A stretch of DNA of 64,000 bases, taken from positions 3,737,501 through 3,801,500 of the forward strand of contig NZ_CP017241.1 of assembly GCF_001908375.1 (NCBI RefSeq), given 5' to 3'. The position numbers were made by a program, and so were the translations under genes. The DNA comes from Rhizobium etli 8C-3 (lineage in GTDB: Bacteria > Pseudomonadota > Alphaproteobacteria > Rhizobiales > Rhizobiaceae). Each line of letters starts with the position of its first letter. Within the stretch, counting starts at the first letter, position 1. This document shows positions 12,084 through 20,864 of this stretch, in pieces. Below the pieces are notes generated by a model, which was not told where the DNA came from, did no database searches, and saw only the letters and a list, made by a program, of their open reading frames with translations.

Positions 12084-13493
12084 ATGAGTGAGGCTCGGTC
12101 ATTATTCGCACAACTGCGCCAGTCGGCGCAGCCGGAAATCGTAAACGCTATGGAGCGGCTCGTCCGTGACGGACCCGACCGCAAGCTTTGCCGTATCAAT
12201 GCGCTTGCCTTCGCAGCCAGCGAGGACCTCGGCGAGGAGCCGGTGGTCAACGCATTTCTGCATGCGTCCCGCCTCGGCATATTCGATCTGTCATGGAACG
12301 TGCTGTGTCCCGGCTGTGGTGGGGTGCTCGATGCCAATACCTCGCTGAGGACCGTCCAGAGCGACGAGTATAACTGCGCACTGTGTGCTGCGGGCTACGA
12401 GCCGACGCTGGACGAGATGGTCGAAGTCACCTTCACTGTCAGCCCGCGCGTGCGCCGCATTGCCGCTCACAATCCGCACGAATTGCCGCCCTTGGAATAT
12501 TTCCGCCAGATCTACTGGAGTTCAGGTGTCGACCTGCCGGAGGAGGATTTTGAGGCGAAGGTCGACGAATTCGTGCTTGAATGCCTCGAACTGCCGCCGG
12601 GAGAGAAAGCCGTCATCTCCTTGCAGCTGCCTTCGGATTTCGTCATCATCTTCGAACCTGTCACCCATGCAGCGCAGTTCCTGGATATCAAAGGCGCGCC
12701 AACCAAGGAGCGACAGAGCCTCTCGCTTGTATTCGATCGCGCACACCGGCACAGCGAGCCCCTTGAGCTGAGGCCAGGTCCGGTACGCATTTCGGTGGAG
12801 AACCACACCGAAGTCCGCACCTTGCCATCGGTTTGCGTTGCAAACGAGGCCCTTCATGGTTTGCTCGGCCGCCGCCGCCCGTTCCTGACTGCCAAGCGCC
12901 TGCTCTCTAACCAGACCTTCCGCGACATCTATCGCACCGACACGATAGAAGTGGATCAGCGGTTGAAGATCACCAGCCTGACCTTTCTCTTTACCGATCT
13001 GCGCGGTTCGACCGAGCTTTACGAAAGAGTAGGCGACCTCGCTGCATTCGACCTCGTGAAAACGCATTTCGGCATTCTCAACGACATCGTTGGCGCGGAA
13101 GCGGGTGCTGTCGTCAAAACAATCGGCGACGCGGTGATGGCCACTTTCCCGACCCCCGACCGCGCAGTCATCGCGGCCATGCGAATGCGCGAGGCGATGC
13201 GCAAGCTCAACCAGGAACGTGGCAGCGAAGATCTGCTTCTGAAGATCGGCATCCACGAGGGACCATGCATCGCCGTGAACCTGAACGAACGGCAGGATTA
13301 CTTCGGGCAGACGGTGAACATCGCCTCGCGGGTCCAACATCTGGCCACATCGCGCGAAATCTTCGCGACCGGCTCGGTGTTAGGCGACCCGCGCGCCTTC
13401 AGCCTCCTGACGGATCGCGGCCTCAATCCCATGTCGCAAAAAGTCACGCTTCGCGGCATCACTCACGAAATCAGCATCTTTGCGATTCCGTAA
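12084..13493 (+). CDS. Class III adenylate cyclase with N-terminal zinc ribbon (DUF5939-like)
   Basis: Predicted to make cAMP from ATP. The 469-residue protein has an N-terminal half of DUF5939 type with a four-cysteine zinc ribbon (CPGC at 75-78, CALC at 98-101), then a class III catalytic domain from about 295. All key residues are visible: metal-binding Asp305 (FTDLRGST) and Asp349, adenine-selecting Lys345 and Asp405, and transition-state Asn412 and Arg416. A possible upstream ATG at 12075 overlaps the AGGA that serves the chosen ATG at 12084. No membrane segment is seen, so it is probably cytosolic and activated by a ligand or partner. Confidence 0.88.
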   Translation: MSEARSLFAQLRQSAQPEIVNAMERLVRDGPDRKLCRINALAFAASEDLGEEPVVNAFLHASRLGIFDLSWNVLCPGCGGVLDANTSLRTVQSDEYNCALCAAGYEPTLDEMVEVTFTVSPRVRRIAAHNPHELPPLEYFRQIYWSSGVDLPEEDFEAKVDEFVLECLELPPGEKAVISLQLPSDFVIIFEPVTHAAQFLDIKGAPTKERQSLSLVFDRAHRHSEPLELRPGPVRISVENHTEVRTLPSVCVANEALHGLLGRRRPFLTAKRLLSNQTFRDIYRTDTIEVDQRLKITSLTFLFTDLRGSTELYERVGDLAAFDLVKTHFGILNDIVGAEAGAVVKTIGDAVMATFPTPDRAVIAAMRMREAMRKLNQERGSEDLLLKIGIHEGPCIAVNLNERQDYFGQTVNIASRVQHLATSREIFATGSVLGDPRAFSLLTDRGLNPMSQKVTLRGITHEISIFAIP

Positions 13494-13531
13494 GCCGTCT
13501 TCTTCCTGGCCTTCGAAACGCGGCTCAGCGC

Positions 13532-13975
13532 TCATTGATTTTTGATGATGCTGATGGCGCCACTCACCTCGAGGATGGCGAAGCGGATGTCCTTGACGCT
13601 GTCGACACCCTGTTGATTGCGAGCCGCCTCGAGCACGTCTTCCATCTGCAGCCTGCAGCCGCGCAAGGCCTCCTGATCCGCAACCCCGTTTGCAATCAGA
13701 ATGGTCGGAACGCCGTCGATGACCTTGCCCGCCAGCGGTGACCAGCTCTTGAGATAGGAGAGCAGGATATCCGCAAGAAACAGGGTCAAGATCAGCGCGA
13801 TCGCGTTGGTTATCGAAAAATCATCGCCGAGCATCGCCTGCTGCGTCGTCTCGGAGACCACCAACAGGATCACGAGATCGAACGGCGTCATCTGCGCGAG
13901 CGTCCGGCGTCCAGACAGGCGTATGATGACAAGGAGGGCAAAATAGATCGAAAGGCCGCGAATAACGCTTTCCAT
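13532..13975 (-). CDS. DUF421 (YetF-like) membrane protein
   Basis: Small inner-membrane protein of unknown function, 147 residues. Three hydrophobic segments in the first 85 residues (with RLSGRRTLAQMTPFDLVI between the first two) are followed by a soluble domain containing DGVPTILIANG, all typical of the DUF421/YetF family. The stop lies 38 bases from the converging cyclase stop. It starts 12 bases after the preceding gene on the same strand, so the two are probably co-transcribed. Confidence 0.88.
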   Translation of the reverse strand: MESVIRGLSIYFALLVIIRLSGRRTLAQMTPFDLVILLVVSETTQQAMLGDDFSITNAIALILTLFLADILLSYLKSWSPLAGKVIDGVPTILIANGVADQEALRGCRLQMEDVLEAARNQQGVDSVKDIRFAILEVSGAISIIKNQ

Positions 13976-13987
13976 ATCGAGTTCTCC

Positions 13988-14491
13988 TCACGGAAGGATC
14001 AAGACCAGCGGCGCCGAAACGTGATCGCCGATGCCGAGACGGATGCGATGAAAGCCCGGCGACTGGGTGTGCAGGCGGAACCTGACATCGATCGGCATGC
14101 CTGGATCGCCGGTAAACTGATAATGGATCGACCCGGCTTTGGTCGTCACCGCCTTTGGTGGCGGATCAATGCCCTCGACGAAGAAGCCTTTCAGAAACGC
14201 TGCATCGACCGTGAAGACGCAGTCCGCACCGCCAGGTCCGAACCGAACATGAATCTCGTCCGGCGCGTTCCATCGCGAGATGGCTGGATAGTCGACCGTT
14301 CCTTGGGGCGTTTCCACCAAGGCGCGTGAAAGATATCCGCCCTTCCCCAACGCGCCGAAGAGGCAGCCCGCAAGGATAAGGCCGAAGACGAACCAGGCAA
14401 CGCGCTGAACGATCCAGACCTGCCGTTGAAAGCCGCGATGATCAGTGACGCCGTCGGGCAAATCGTCGCTGCCGGTGCCTTTGTTCGTCAT
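13988..14491 (-). CDS. Hypothetical single-pass membrane protein
   Basis: Not recognised. With the ATG at 14491 (AAGGCGG just upstream; the frame is open to 14536) it has 167 residues. A hydrophilic N-terminus of about 35 residues is followed by one membrane helix around residues 37-55, then a domain that probably faces the periplasm, rich in beta-type sequence (FGPGGADCVFTVDAAF, DVRFRLHTQSPGFHRIRLG). It is upstream of and close to the DUF421 gene, suggesting a two-gene membrane operon. Confidence 0.75.
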   Translation of the reverse strand: MTNKGTGSDDLPDGVTDHRGFQRQVWIVQRVAWFVFGLILAGCLFGALGKGGYLSRALVETPQGTVDYPAISRWNAPDEIHVRFGPGGADCVFTVDAAFLKGFFVEGIDPPPKAVTTKAGSIHYQFTGDPGMPIDVRFRLHTQSPGFHRIRLGIGDHVSAPLVLILP

Positions 14492-15130
14492 CTGAGCCGC
14501 CTTAATCCGCTTGCGGGATAACGCCTTGGGCCGCAACGAGTTTCAATAATTCAAGGAACCAACGTATGCCGGGTTAGAGGTCGGAGGCGCCGTTGACAAA
14601 GGGCGGTTCGGAATGAGCGACATATCTGTGTCGACAGGCAGCCCCGATGCGCCCTGGCATGGGGAGTGCATGAGAGTATCCTCTCCGTTGACCGTGATTG
14701 CCTGGATAAGAGACCAGTCGCATGACCTTCACACGATCCAGGCAACCAAAGGGTACCGCGAAGGCTCGTGGCGGAACTATTGCGATAAGCGGTGACGATG
14801 ACCGGCGGACAGTTGCTGGAAGAGATGCTGGAACTCGTGCCTCCATTGCAAGAGCTTGTGCCGCCAACCTCTTCATGGCTTGACGGCAGGCTCCTACAGT
14901 GTGTCAGGCGCAACCGCTCGAAACACTGGGAATTACAGGCGGCAAAACTGAAGCGTGCGTGATGGCGACCCTCTAGGAATTGCTCGGCTACCGCATCATC
15001 CCTGTCGAAAATGCGCTCTGCAGCAGACTTTTTGCAGCAAGCACGTGGTTGATCGAAGATGCGTCACTATATCCGGTGAAGCCAAGAGCCGCAAAAAAGC
15101 ACGCACTCCTTCACGCCGGCAGAAGCCACG
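14492..15130. other. 640-base region without a convincing gene; possible remnants
   Basis: Several short frames occur on both strands but none looks like a clean gene. The best plus-strand candidate runs 14798-14962 (54 residues, starting MTGGQLLEEMLELV) and begins two bases after the stop of a 60-codon frame at 14613-14795. Another plus frame at about 14945-15060, interrupted by a TAG at 14972, reads MATL-stop-ELLGYRIIPVENA and resembles the first part of a receiver domain. This may be decayed signalling-gene sequence. It must also hold the amidase promoter. Confidence 0.35.
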
Positions 15131-16558
15131 ATGAGCAAGCCACTGGAAACTGCCACGCCACATCCGCTCGACCTTCCTGCATTGGAAATCGCAAGCGGCA
15201 TCTGCCAGGGTCGGTTCACCTCCGAAAACGTTGTGGCGGAATCTCTGCGCCGCGCCAAGGCGGTGCGTGAAACGCTGAATCCGTTCACTGTCCTTCGTGA
15301 GGAGCAGGCGCTCGAAGCGGCCCGCGAGGCGGATCGCGCGGCCGCCCGCGGCGAAGCAACTGGCGCACTACACGGTGTACCGTTCGCCGCCAAGGACCTC
15401 ACGCCGACCGCAGGCGATCTGACGACGCTTGGCTCATGGACAAAGGGCGACTGGGTGCCCACCGAAACAGCGCTCTGCATCCGCCGTCTCCAAGCGGCGG
15501 GTGCCATTTTGATGGGAAAAACGACAACGCCGGAATTCGCCTTTGCGAGCTTTACCGAAAGCCCGCGCTGGGGCGTGACCCGCAACCCGTGGGATCCGGA
15601 GCGCACCTCGGGCGGCTCCTCCGGTGGGTCGGCCGTTGCGGTCGCGACCGGCGTCGTGCCCTTTGCGGAGGGCACGGATATGGGCGGATCCGTGCGTATT
15701 CCGTCCGCATTCTGCGGCACGGTCGGTCTGAAACCGAGCCTCGGACGAATTCCGATGACCATTCTGCCCAGCGTTTTCGACAACATTTCGCATTTCGGAC
15801 CGCTGGCGCGCACGGTGGAAGACGCAATCGCCTTCATGGAAGCGGCCTGCGGTCCAAGCGACGAGGACATTTCCTCGCTGCCGATCGGCTTCATGTCACA
15901 TGCGGCACGAGACGGCCGGTTGGAAGGCAAGCGCTTCGCACTGTCAATGGACCTCGGCTATTATCGTATCCAGCCCGAGGTCGAGCAGGCGATACGCGAT
16001 GCTGTGGAGGAGCTGCGCCGGGCCGGCGCCACCGTCGATGAAGTCCCGATGCATTGGACGCGCGCGGTTAACGATGGATGGTTCGATCTCTGGTGCGTCT
16101 TCATGTCTGGCTTCTTCGGCGAGACAATCGTCGAATACCGGGAGAAAATGGACCCCGCCGTGGTAGCGATGATCGAGCGCGGTTATTCAATGAACGCCAC
16201 CGCCTACAAGCGCGTGGAACTGCTGCGCAGCGCAATGTGGCGCAATATGGCAAAGCTCTTCGAGAGCTACGACGCCCTGCTGTGCCCCACCTGCGCCATC
16301 ACCGCTCCGCCCGCCAACGGAACTGACGACGACTATGTCGCGACCTGTCCGGACGGCCGTTTCGCCGGGCTCGACATGACCTGTCCTTTCAACATGCTGC
16401 CGCAACTGCCCGCGCTTTCACTGCCGGTCGGTCCCGCAGCGAACGGCATGCCGGTCGGGCTGCAGATCGTCGGACGTCGCTTTGCCGACGAACACGTCCT
16501 GGCGATAGGCGCCGCACTGGAGACGCGTCTTGCCGTTCCCCGTTTTCCCGGCTCTTGA
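15131..16558 (+). CDS. Amidase signature family hydrolase
   Basis: Cytosolic Ser-Ser-Lys amidase of 475 residues that hydrolyses a carboxamide; the natural substrate is unknown. The catalytic Lys lies in PFAAKDLT (about residue 83), and the Gly/Ser-rich signature in [15 protein letters not shown] and [16 protein letters not shown] contains both serines. The start ATG has only a weak ribosome site. It is followed after 53 bases by ubiG but shares no obvious pathway with it. Amidases of this family include indoleacetamide hydrolases and gatA; absence of gatB or gatC nearby argues against a tRNA role. Confidence 0.9.
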   Translation: MSKPLETATPHPLDLPALEIASGICQGRFTSENVVAESLRRAKAVRETLNPFTVLREEQALEAAREADRAAARGEATGALHGVPFAAKDLTPTAGDLTTLGSWTKGDWVPTETALCIRRLQAAGAILMGKTTTPEFAFASFTESPRWGVTRNPWDPERTSGGSSGGSAVAVATGVVPFAEGTDMGGSVRIPSAFCGTVGLKPSLGRIPMTILPSVFDNISHFGPLARTVEDAIAFMEAACGPSDEDISSLPIGFMSHAARDGRLEGKRFALSMDLGYYRIQPEVEQAIRDAVEELRRAGATVDEVPMHWTRAVNDGWFDLWCVFMSGFFGETIVEYREKMDPAVVAMIERGYSMNATAYKRVELLRSAMWRNMAKLFESYDALLCPTCAITAPPANGTDDDYVATCPDGRFAGLDMTCPFNMLPQLPALSLPVGPAANGMPVGLQIVGRRFADEHVLAIGAALETRLAVPRFPGS

Positions 16559-16611
16559 CTTATGCTGCTGAACGTCCGACTTCACTCACGACGAACGCGA
16601 GGAGCAGGGTC

Positions 16612-17358
16612 ATGAGCGACGCGGCAAAAAGCACGATCGACCAGAGCGAGGTGGACCGCTTTTCCGCAATGGCGGCGGAGTGGTGGAGCCCGACCGGCAA
16701 GTTCAGGCCGTTGCACAAGTTCAATCCGGTACGTCTTACTTATATCCGCGACAAGGCAGCCGAAAACTTCGGCCGCGACCAGAAGAGCCCGCGTCCGCTG
16801 GAAGGTCTGCGCGTACTTGACATCGGCTGCGGCGGCGGCCTGCTTTCGGAACCTGTGGCCCGCATGGGGGCAAGTGTTGTCGGTGCCGATCCCTCGGAAA
16901 AGAACATCGGCATAGCCTCGACACACGCACAAGCGTCTGGCGTCACGGTCGATTACCGCGCAGTCACTGCCGAACAGCTTGCGCAAACAGGCGAGACTTT
17001 CGATATCGTGCTGAACATGGAAGTCGTCGAACATGTCGCCGACGTCGATTTCTTCATGACCACCTGCGCCAGGATGGTGCGCCCTGGCGGGCTGATGTTC
17101 GTCGCCACCATCAACCGCACGATGAAGGCCGCCGCACTCGCGATCTTTGCCGCCGAGAATATCCTGCGCTGGCTGCCGCGCGGCACGCATCAATATGAAA
17201 AGCTGGTTCGCCCTGAAGAGCTGGAAAAGCCGCTTGCGGCGAGCGGCATGACGATCATCGAGCGCACCGGCGTCTTCTTCAATCCGCTGTCGAACCAGTG
17301 GAACCTGTCCAAGGATATGGACGTGAACTACATGCTGCTGGCGAAGCGGCCCGAATAG
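16612..17358 (+). CDS. ubiG: Ubiquinone biosynthesis O-methyltransferase
   Basis: Catalyses both O-methylations in ubiquinone synthesis using S-adenosylmethionine. The 248 residues contain SAM motif I in [14 protein letters not shown] and the family-specific stretches [19 protein letters not shown] and [16 protein letters not shown]. The frame is open from 16555, but ATG 16612 has GGAGCAGGG upstream and gives the normal length. It converges with the DUF1178 gene, with three bases between stops. Confidence 0.97.
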   Translation: MSDAAKSTIDQSEVDRFSAMAAEWWSPTGKFRPLHKFNPVRLTYIRDKAAENFGRDQKSPRPLEGLRVLDIGCGGGLLSEPVARMGASVVGADPSEKNIGIASTHAQASGVTVDYRAVTAEQLAQTGETFDIVLNMEVVEHVADVDFFMTTCARMVRPGGLMFVATINRTMKAAALAIFAAENILRWLPRGTHQYEKLVRPEELEKPLAASGMTIIERTGVFFNPLSNQWNLSKDMDVNYMLLAKRPE

Positions 17359-17361
17359 CGA

Positions 17362-17790
17362 TCAATTCACGTCTTCCGGCAGGACCGGAAGCGCTGCAAT
17401 TTCGATACCTTCTTCGAGCAGCGCCTGGGCCTCGTCGATCGTCGCCTGTCCGATGATGCCGCGGGCGTCCGCCTCGCCGTAGTGAATCTTGCGAGCCTCT
17501 TCGGGAAACTGCGCGCCGACATCCTCGGCGGTTGCCTTGATGTGAGCGACGGCTGCCTTCAGCTTCTCAAAGGCGTCGCGGCGCGCGGCATCCATCGCCA
17601 GTGTCTTCATCTCGTCCTTCTTGCGGGCAGTCGAGACGGATGGCGCCATCAGCGCCTTGGAGATGGATGTGGAATTGCAGACCGGACAGGTGAGGTAACC
17701 GGACGCGATCTGCCGGTCGAAATCGGCACTTTCGGAAAACCATACTTCGAATTCGTGGGCATTCTCGCAGCTGAGGGAATAACGGATCAA
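17362..17790 (-). CDS. DUF1178 family protein with putative zinc site
   Basis: Conserved alpha/betaproteobacterial protein of unknown function, 142 residues. The N-terminus carries Cys8 and a CPVC pair at about 35-38, suggesting a small zinc-binding fold; the rest is helical and charged. The start is TTG at 17790, overlapping the TGA of the upstream carbon-nitrogen hydrolase gene, so it is translationally coupled to it. Together with grxC this forms a tight leftward operon. Confidence 0.9.
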   Translation of the reverse strand: MIRYSLSCENAHEFEVWFSESADFDRQIASGYLTCPVCNSTSISKALMAPSVSTARKKDEMKTLAMDAARRDAFEKLKAAVAHIKATAEDVGAQFPEEARKIHYGEADARGIIGQATIDEAQALLEEGIEIAALPVLPEDVN

Positions 17791-18644
17791 GTGGCGACGC
17801 CTCCCACGACGGCCCCTGTAATTTTTTCGATCGAGAATTCACGGCCGTTCTTCAGATTCGGAATCTTGTCACGCGCGGCCTTGACCGCAGTTCGATCGAT
17901 GTCCGCGACGATCACCGCCTCGCCGGTACCCCCGGTCGAGGCTAGAACCTTGCCCCAGGGATCGATGATCATTGAATGCCCGTATGTCTCGCGGCCATCT
18001 TCATGAAGCCCGCCCTGCGCCGCAGCAATGACGAAAACCCCGTTTTCGATGGCGCGGGCGCGAAGCAGGATTTCCCAATGCGCTTCGCCCGTCTGCCTCG
18101 TGAATGCGGCAGGCACCGTCATGACTTCCGCCCCGGCAATCGCCTGGGCGCGGAAAAGCGCTGGAAAGCGAACATCGTAGCAAATCGTAAAGCCCATTTC
18201 CGCGAACGGCAGCGACAGGACGCGCGCTTCCGAGCCCGGACGATATGCGGCACTCTCCCGCCAGCTTTCGCCGTTATCGAGATCGACGTCGAACATATGA
18301 ATCTTATCGTAGCGATTGAGGATCTTGCCTTCCGGGCCGAAAAGAAAGCCGCGATTGGCGATTTTACCGTCGTCGAGTGCGATGGCCGTCGAGCCGACAT
18401 GCAGGTAGATGCCGAGTTCGGCAGCTAGTGCGGATGCCGTTCTGACGATGATGTCGTCCGTCTCGTCGCGCAACACCACTTTCGCGGCAACCCTGTCGCG
18501 CTGGAGCATGCCGGTCATTTCCGGCGTCTGCACATAGATCGCACCCTGGGCTGCTGCCTCACGCACCAAGTGCATCATCGAGGCCGCGTTCTTCGCGGGA
18601 TCGACTCCGGAACACATCTGAACGGCAGCGGCCTTGAACGTCAT
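17787..18644 (-). CDS. Carbon-nitrogen hydrolase (Nit1-like)
   Basis: Member of the nitrilase superfamily, 285 residues. The catalytic Glu-Lys-Cys triad is visible as QTPEMTG (near 43), YDKIHMFD (near 112) and FTICYDVRFP (near 153). This branch resembles the Nit1/deaminated-glutathione amidase group, which repairs deaminated glutathione; that assignment is family inference. Its neighbour grxC uses glutathione, which fits. It starts 10 bases after the grxC stop. Confidence 0.9.
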   Translation of the reverse strand: MTFKAAAVQMCSGVDPAKNAASMMHLVREAAAQGAIYVQTPEMTGMLQRDRVAAKVVLRDETDDIIVRTASALAAELGIYLHVGSTAIALDDGKIANRGFLFGPEGKILNRYDKIHMFDVDLDNGESWRESAAYRPGSEARVLSLPFAEMGFTICYDVRFPALFRAQAIAGAEVMTVPAAFTRQTGEAHWEILLRARAIENGVFVIAAAQGGLHEDGRETYGHSMIIDPWGKVLASTGGTGEAVIVADIDRTAVKAARDKIPNLKNGREFSIEKITGAVVGGVAT

Positions 18645-18654
18645 CGGACTTCCC

Positions 18655-18912
18655 TCAAGCTACCAGCATCGCATCGAGCCGGCCGGCCCGGTCCAAAGCA
18701 TAAAGATCATCGCATCCGCCAACATGCTGCCCGCCTACGAATATCTGCGGGAATGTCGTCCTGCCATTTGACCTGCCAATCATCTCCTGACGGAGGTCCG
18801 GCGAAAAGGTCGCGTCGTATTCGACATAATCTATCCCCTTGTCTTCGAGAAGAGATTTTGCGCGCGCGCAATAGCCGCAGTATTGCCGCGTATAGATGGT
18901 GACTGGTGCCAT
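18655..18912 (-). CDS. grxC: Glutaredoxin 3
   Basis: Glutathione-dependent disulfide reductase of 85 residues. The thioredoxin-type fold is indicated by VTIYTRQYCGYCARAK and the GSH-binding TFPQIFVGGQHVGGCDDL. The active site reads CGYC rather than the commoner CPYC. It heads an operon with the nitrilase-like and DUF1178 genes. The gene normally found just upstream in rhizobia, comF, is present only as a decayed remnant. Confidence 0.95.
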   Translation of the reverse strand: MAPVTIYTRQYCGYCARAKSLLEDKGIDYVEYDATFSPDLRQEMIGRSNGRTTFPQIFVGGQHVGGCDDLYALDRAGRLDAMLVA

Positions 18913-18994
18913 ACTTTATCTCCAGACGGATGTCGGTATCTTTCTGTCATATAGGTTCGGAGAAAGCCCTTGCAAAGGCCAAAAACCATGATGT

Positions 18995-19256
18995 TCACGG
19001 CGTCCGCACACCGAAGAACGCGGGGTTGCAGGCAAGCTCCGCCGTCTGACGGGACAGCATACGAGGAGCGGTGACGGCGAACCGGAACCAGCAGATCTCG
19101 GCCCCGACCATGCCGTTCCTGGCGCGAATTATCCACGCCGGCATCGGTGCGGTCGCGATATCTGTGGGGGGCAGACGAGATCGCCGACGGCATGATCGTG
19201 AGCGGAGGGCGAGCGGAGCCGGTCGAAGGAAGAGGATTTCAGATCGCCTCGGCGCT
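18995..19256 (-). pseudogene. comF: Decayed comF remnant
   Basis: No intact frame exists, but pieces of a ComF-type phosphoribosyltransferase appear in order in different minus-strand frames: SAEAI (about 19242-19256), FDRLRS (19213-19227), YRDRTDA (19138-19161), PAWIIRARNGM (19108-19143), DLLVPV (19080-19098), then MLSRQTAELAC (19028-19060). These match the family pattern of FDR, K/KYRDRTDLAP, VPVPLHRxRxLxRxFNQxAELA. At least four frame changes, an internal loss around the FNQ motif, an absent N-terminal cysteine cluster and an absent PRPP-binding C-terminus mean it is inactive. The position between a methyltransferase and grxC is where comF is expected. Confidence 0.7.
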
Positions 19257-19316
19257 TACCTGCGCCGAGATCGGGCGAGAACTAGCTTGCCGCCCTTGGC
19301 GCGCAGGATTATGGAC

Positions 19317-20207
19317 ATGCGCATGGATATCATCTTCGACCGGACCGCGATCGCTGCAAACCGCCGTCGCGCACTGAAAAACGACGATCCGAAAGCTGCC
19401 TTTCTTCTGGATATCGCCGCCACAGAACTTGCCGATCGTCTGGCTGTCGTCGAACGCCATTTCGAGACCGCCGTGGAACTGCACGGGATGACAGGAGCAG
19501 CGGCGCGAACGGCAGTCGCGACAGGCAAGATCGGTACGATGATCCGGGTCGAGGCGGAACGGGGATTTGCCGCGCCGAATGAAGTTCTGGCCCTGGCGCC
19601 GCTTGAGGACGTGCCGATCGAGCCGCAGTCGGCCAACCTCGTTCTTGCGCCACTCTGTCTGCATCTCACCAATGATACCCCCGGCGTCTTCATCCAGATT
19701 CGCCGCGCTCTCAAGCCAGACGGCCTGTTTCTTGCAGCGATCCCCGGAGCAGGCACTCTCCAGGAACTCAGGGATGTTCTGCTTGCAACGGAAGCGGAGA
19801 TGACCGGCGGCGCGAGCCCACGCGTGATTCCGTTCGCCGACGTTCGCGATGTCGGCGGCCTCCTCCAGCGCGCCGGCTTCGCGCTGCCGGTAATCGACGC
19901 CGAGACCTATACCGTCCGCTACGATTCCGTCTTCCCGCTGATGAAGGACCTGCGCGCCATGGGCATGACCAATCCTCTCACCGCCCGCAGCCGCAAGCCG
20001 CCCAGCCGCGCATTCTTTCTGCGCGCAGCAGAAATCTATGCCGAGCGCTATTCCGATCCGGACGGGCGTATCAGGGCCACGTTCTCGATCATTTATGTTT
20101 CAGGATGGGCACCGCATGAAAGCCAGCAGAAGCCGTTGCAGCCGGGCTCGGCGAAAGCGCGCCTTGCCGATGCTCTGCGTGTGGAAGAGCACAAGCTGAA
20201 GCAGTGA
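19317..20207 (+). CDS. NDUFAF5-like SAM-dependent methyltransferase
   Basis: Alphaproteobacterial homologue of the mitochondrial complex I assembly factor NDUFAF5 (296 residues), probably acting on respiratory complex I or a related target. Typical stretches are IIFDRTAIAANRRRA at the start, NLVLAPLCLHLTND and RRALKPDGLFLAAIPG. SAM motif I is degenerate (ELHGMTGAAART instead of DLGCGTG). ATG 19317 is chosen because AGGA lies eight bases upstream; ATGs at 19311 and 19323 are alternatives. The frame opens further upstream into the comF remnant, but that part is not coding. Confidence 0.85.
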   Translation: MRMDIIFDRTAIAANRRRALKNDDPKAAFLLDIAATELADRLAVVERHFETAVELHGMTGAAARTAVATGKIGTMIRVEAERGFAAPNEVLALAPLEDVPIEPQSANLVLAPLCLHLTNDTPGVFIQIRRALKPDGLFLAAIPGAGTLQELRDVLLATEAEMTGGASPRVIPFADVRDVGGLLQRAGFALPVIDAETYTVRYDSVFPLMKDLRAMGMTNPLTARSRKPPSRAFFLRAAEIYAERYSDPDGRIRATFSIIYVSGWAPHESQQKPLQPGSAKARLADALRVEEHKLKQ

Positions 20208-20217
20208 AGGTGCGCGC

Positions 20218-20385
20218 CTAGTGACTGTCGAGATTGTTGGACACCGTATTGAAGGTGTTTTGCAGGCTGTTTCCGAAGGTCGTCAGCCCCCCGACAACGG
20301 CGGCTGAAATCAGGGCGGCCATCAGGCCATACTCGACGGCAGTCGCGCCGCGAACATCTGCAAGGAAAGCTTTCAGAATGCGCAT
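20218..20385 (-). CDS. Flp-type IVb pilin
   Basis: Small pilin precursor of 55 residues from ATG 20385 (GAAAGG upstream). It has the prepilin pattern: short basic leader (RILKAFLADVRG), processing site before ATAVEYGLMAALISAAVVGG, then one hydrophobic helix and a short polar tail. The Flp motif G-x-TAxEY is present. No tad/cpa export genes are nearby, so it is an orphan that would rely on a distant secretion locus, or have another role. Confidence 0.85.
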   Translation of the reverse strand: MRILKAFLADVRGATAVEYGLMAALISAAVVGGLTTFGNSLQNTFNTVSNNLDSH

Positions 20386-20422
20386 GCCCAACCTTTCCCG
20401 CCAAGGCGGATATCCGATTTCC

Positions 20423-20740
20423 TCAGCAGCCGGCTCCTGAACCATACCCTTGGACAACGCAGACCGAGCCGGGTGTCTCCTGCAGGACGCTACGTCGGAT
20501 CGTGTAGCGCTTGCCGTTTTCGGTTCTCGGGATCGATCCGGTCGTGATCGAATCGAACTCGGCCGGAACGCTGGCGAAAACGCTCGACTTGGATTTGTCG
20601 GCGAGCATCGGCGTGAGGATGAGCGTCAGGGCAACGACCGCGGTGCCGAAAAGCAAAGCGAGATTGAGCGCGCCTGTCCTGCGCGAAGCATTCGAGCTTT
20701 GTTCTTTCTCCCGGACAGCTTTCCAGAAATCGTCGTCCAT
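20423..20740 (-). CDS. Hypothetical membrane-anchored protein
   Basis: Not recognised. 105 residues with a hydrophilic N-terminus, one membrane helix (about 24-45) and a tail expected in the periplasm containing FDSITTGSIPRTENGKRYTIRRS and two cysteines near the C-terminus. Similar short proteins with an ITTGSI-like motif are common in Rhizobiales. It is upstream of the pilin on the same strand with 37 bases to the pilin ATG, so co-expression is possible. Confidence 0.7.
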   Translation of the reverse strand: MDDDFWKAVREKEQSSNASRRTGALNLALLFGTAVVALTLILTPMLADKSKSSVFASVPAEFDSITTGSIPRTENGKRYTIRRSVLQETPGSVCVVQGYGSGAGC

Positions 20741-20864
20741 GCGTCAAGCCTTTTACTCACACGCCAGTTGCTTGAGTGAGGCCGATCTTTGGCAGAAGGT
20801 GATAAACGATCGATTAATAACTCCGGCCGAAACCGGTACTTTGCCGCAAAGAAGCAATTATTCG

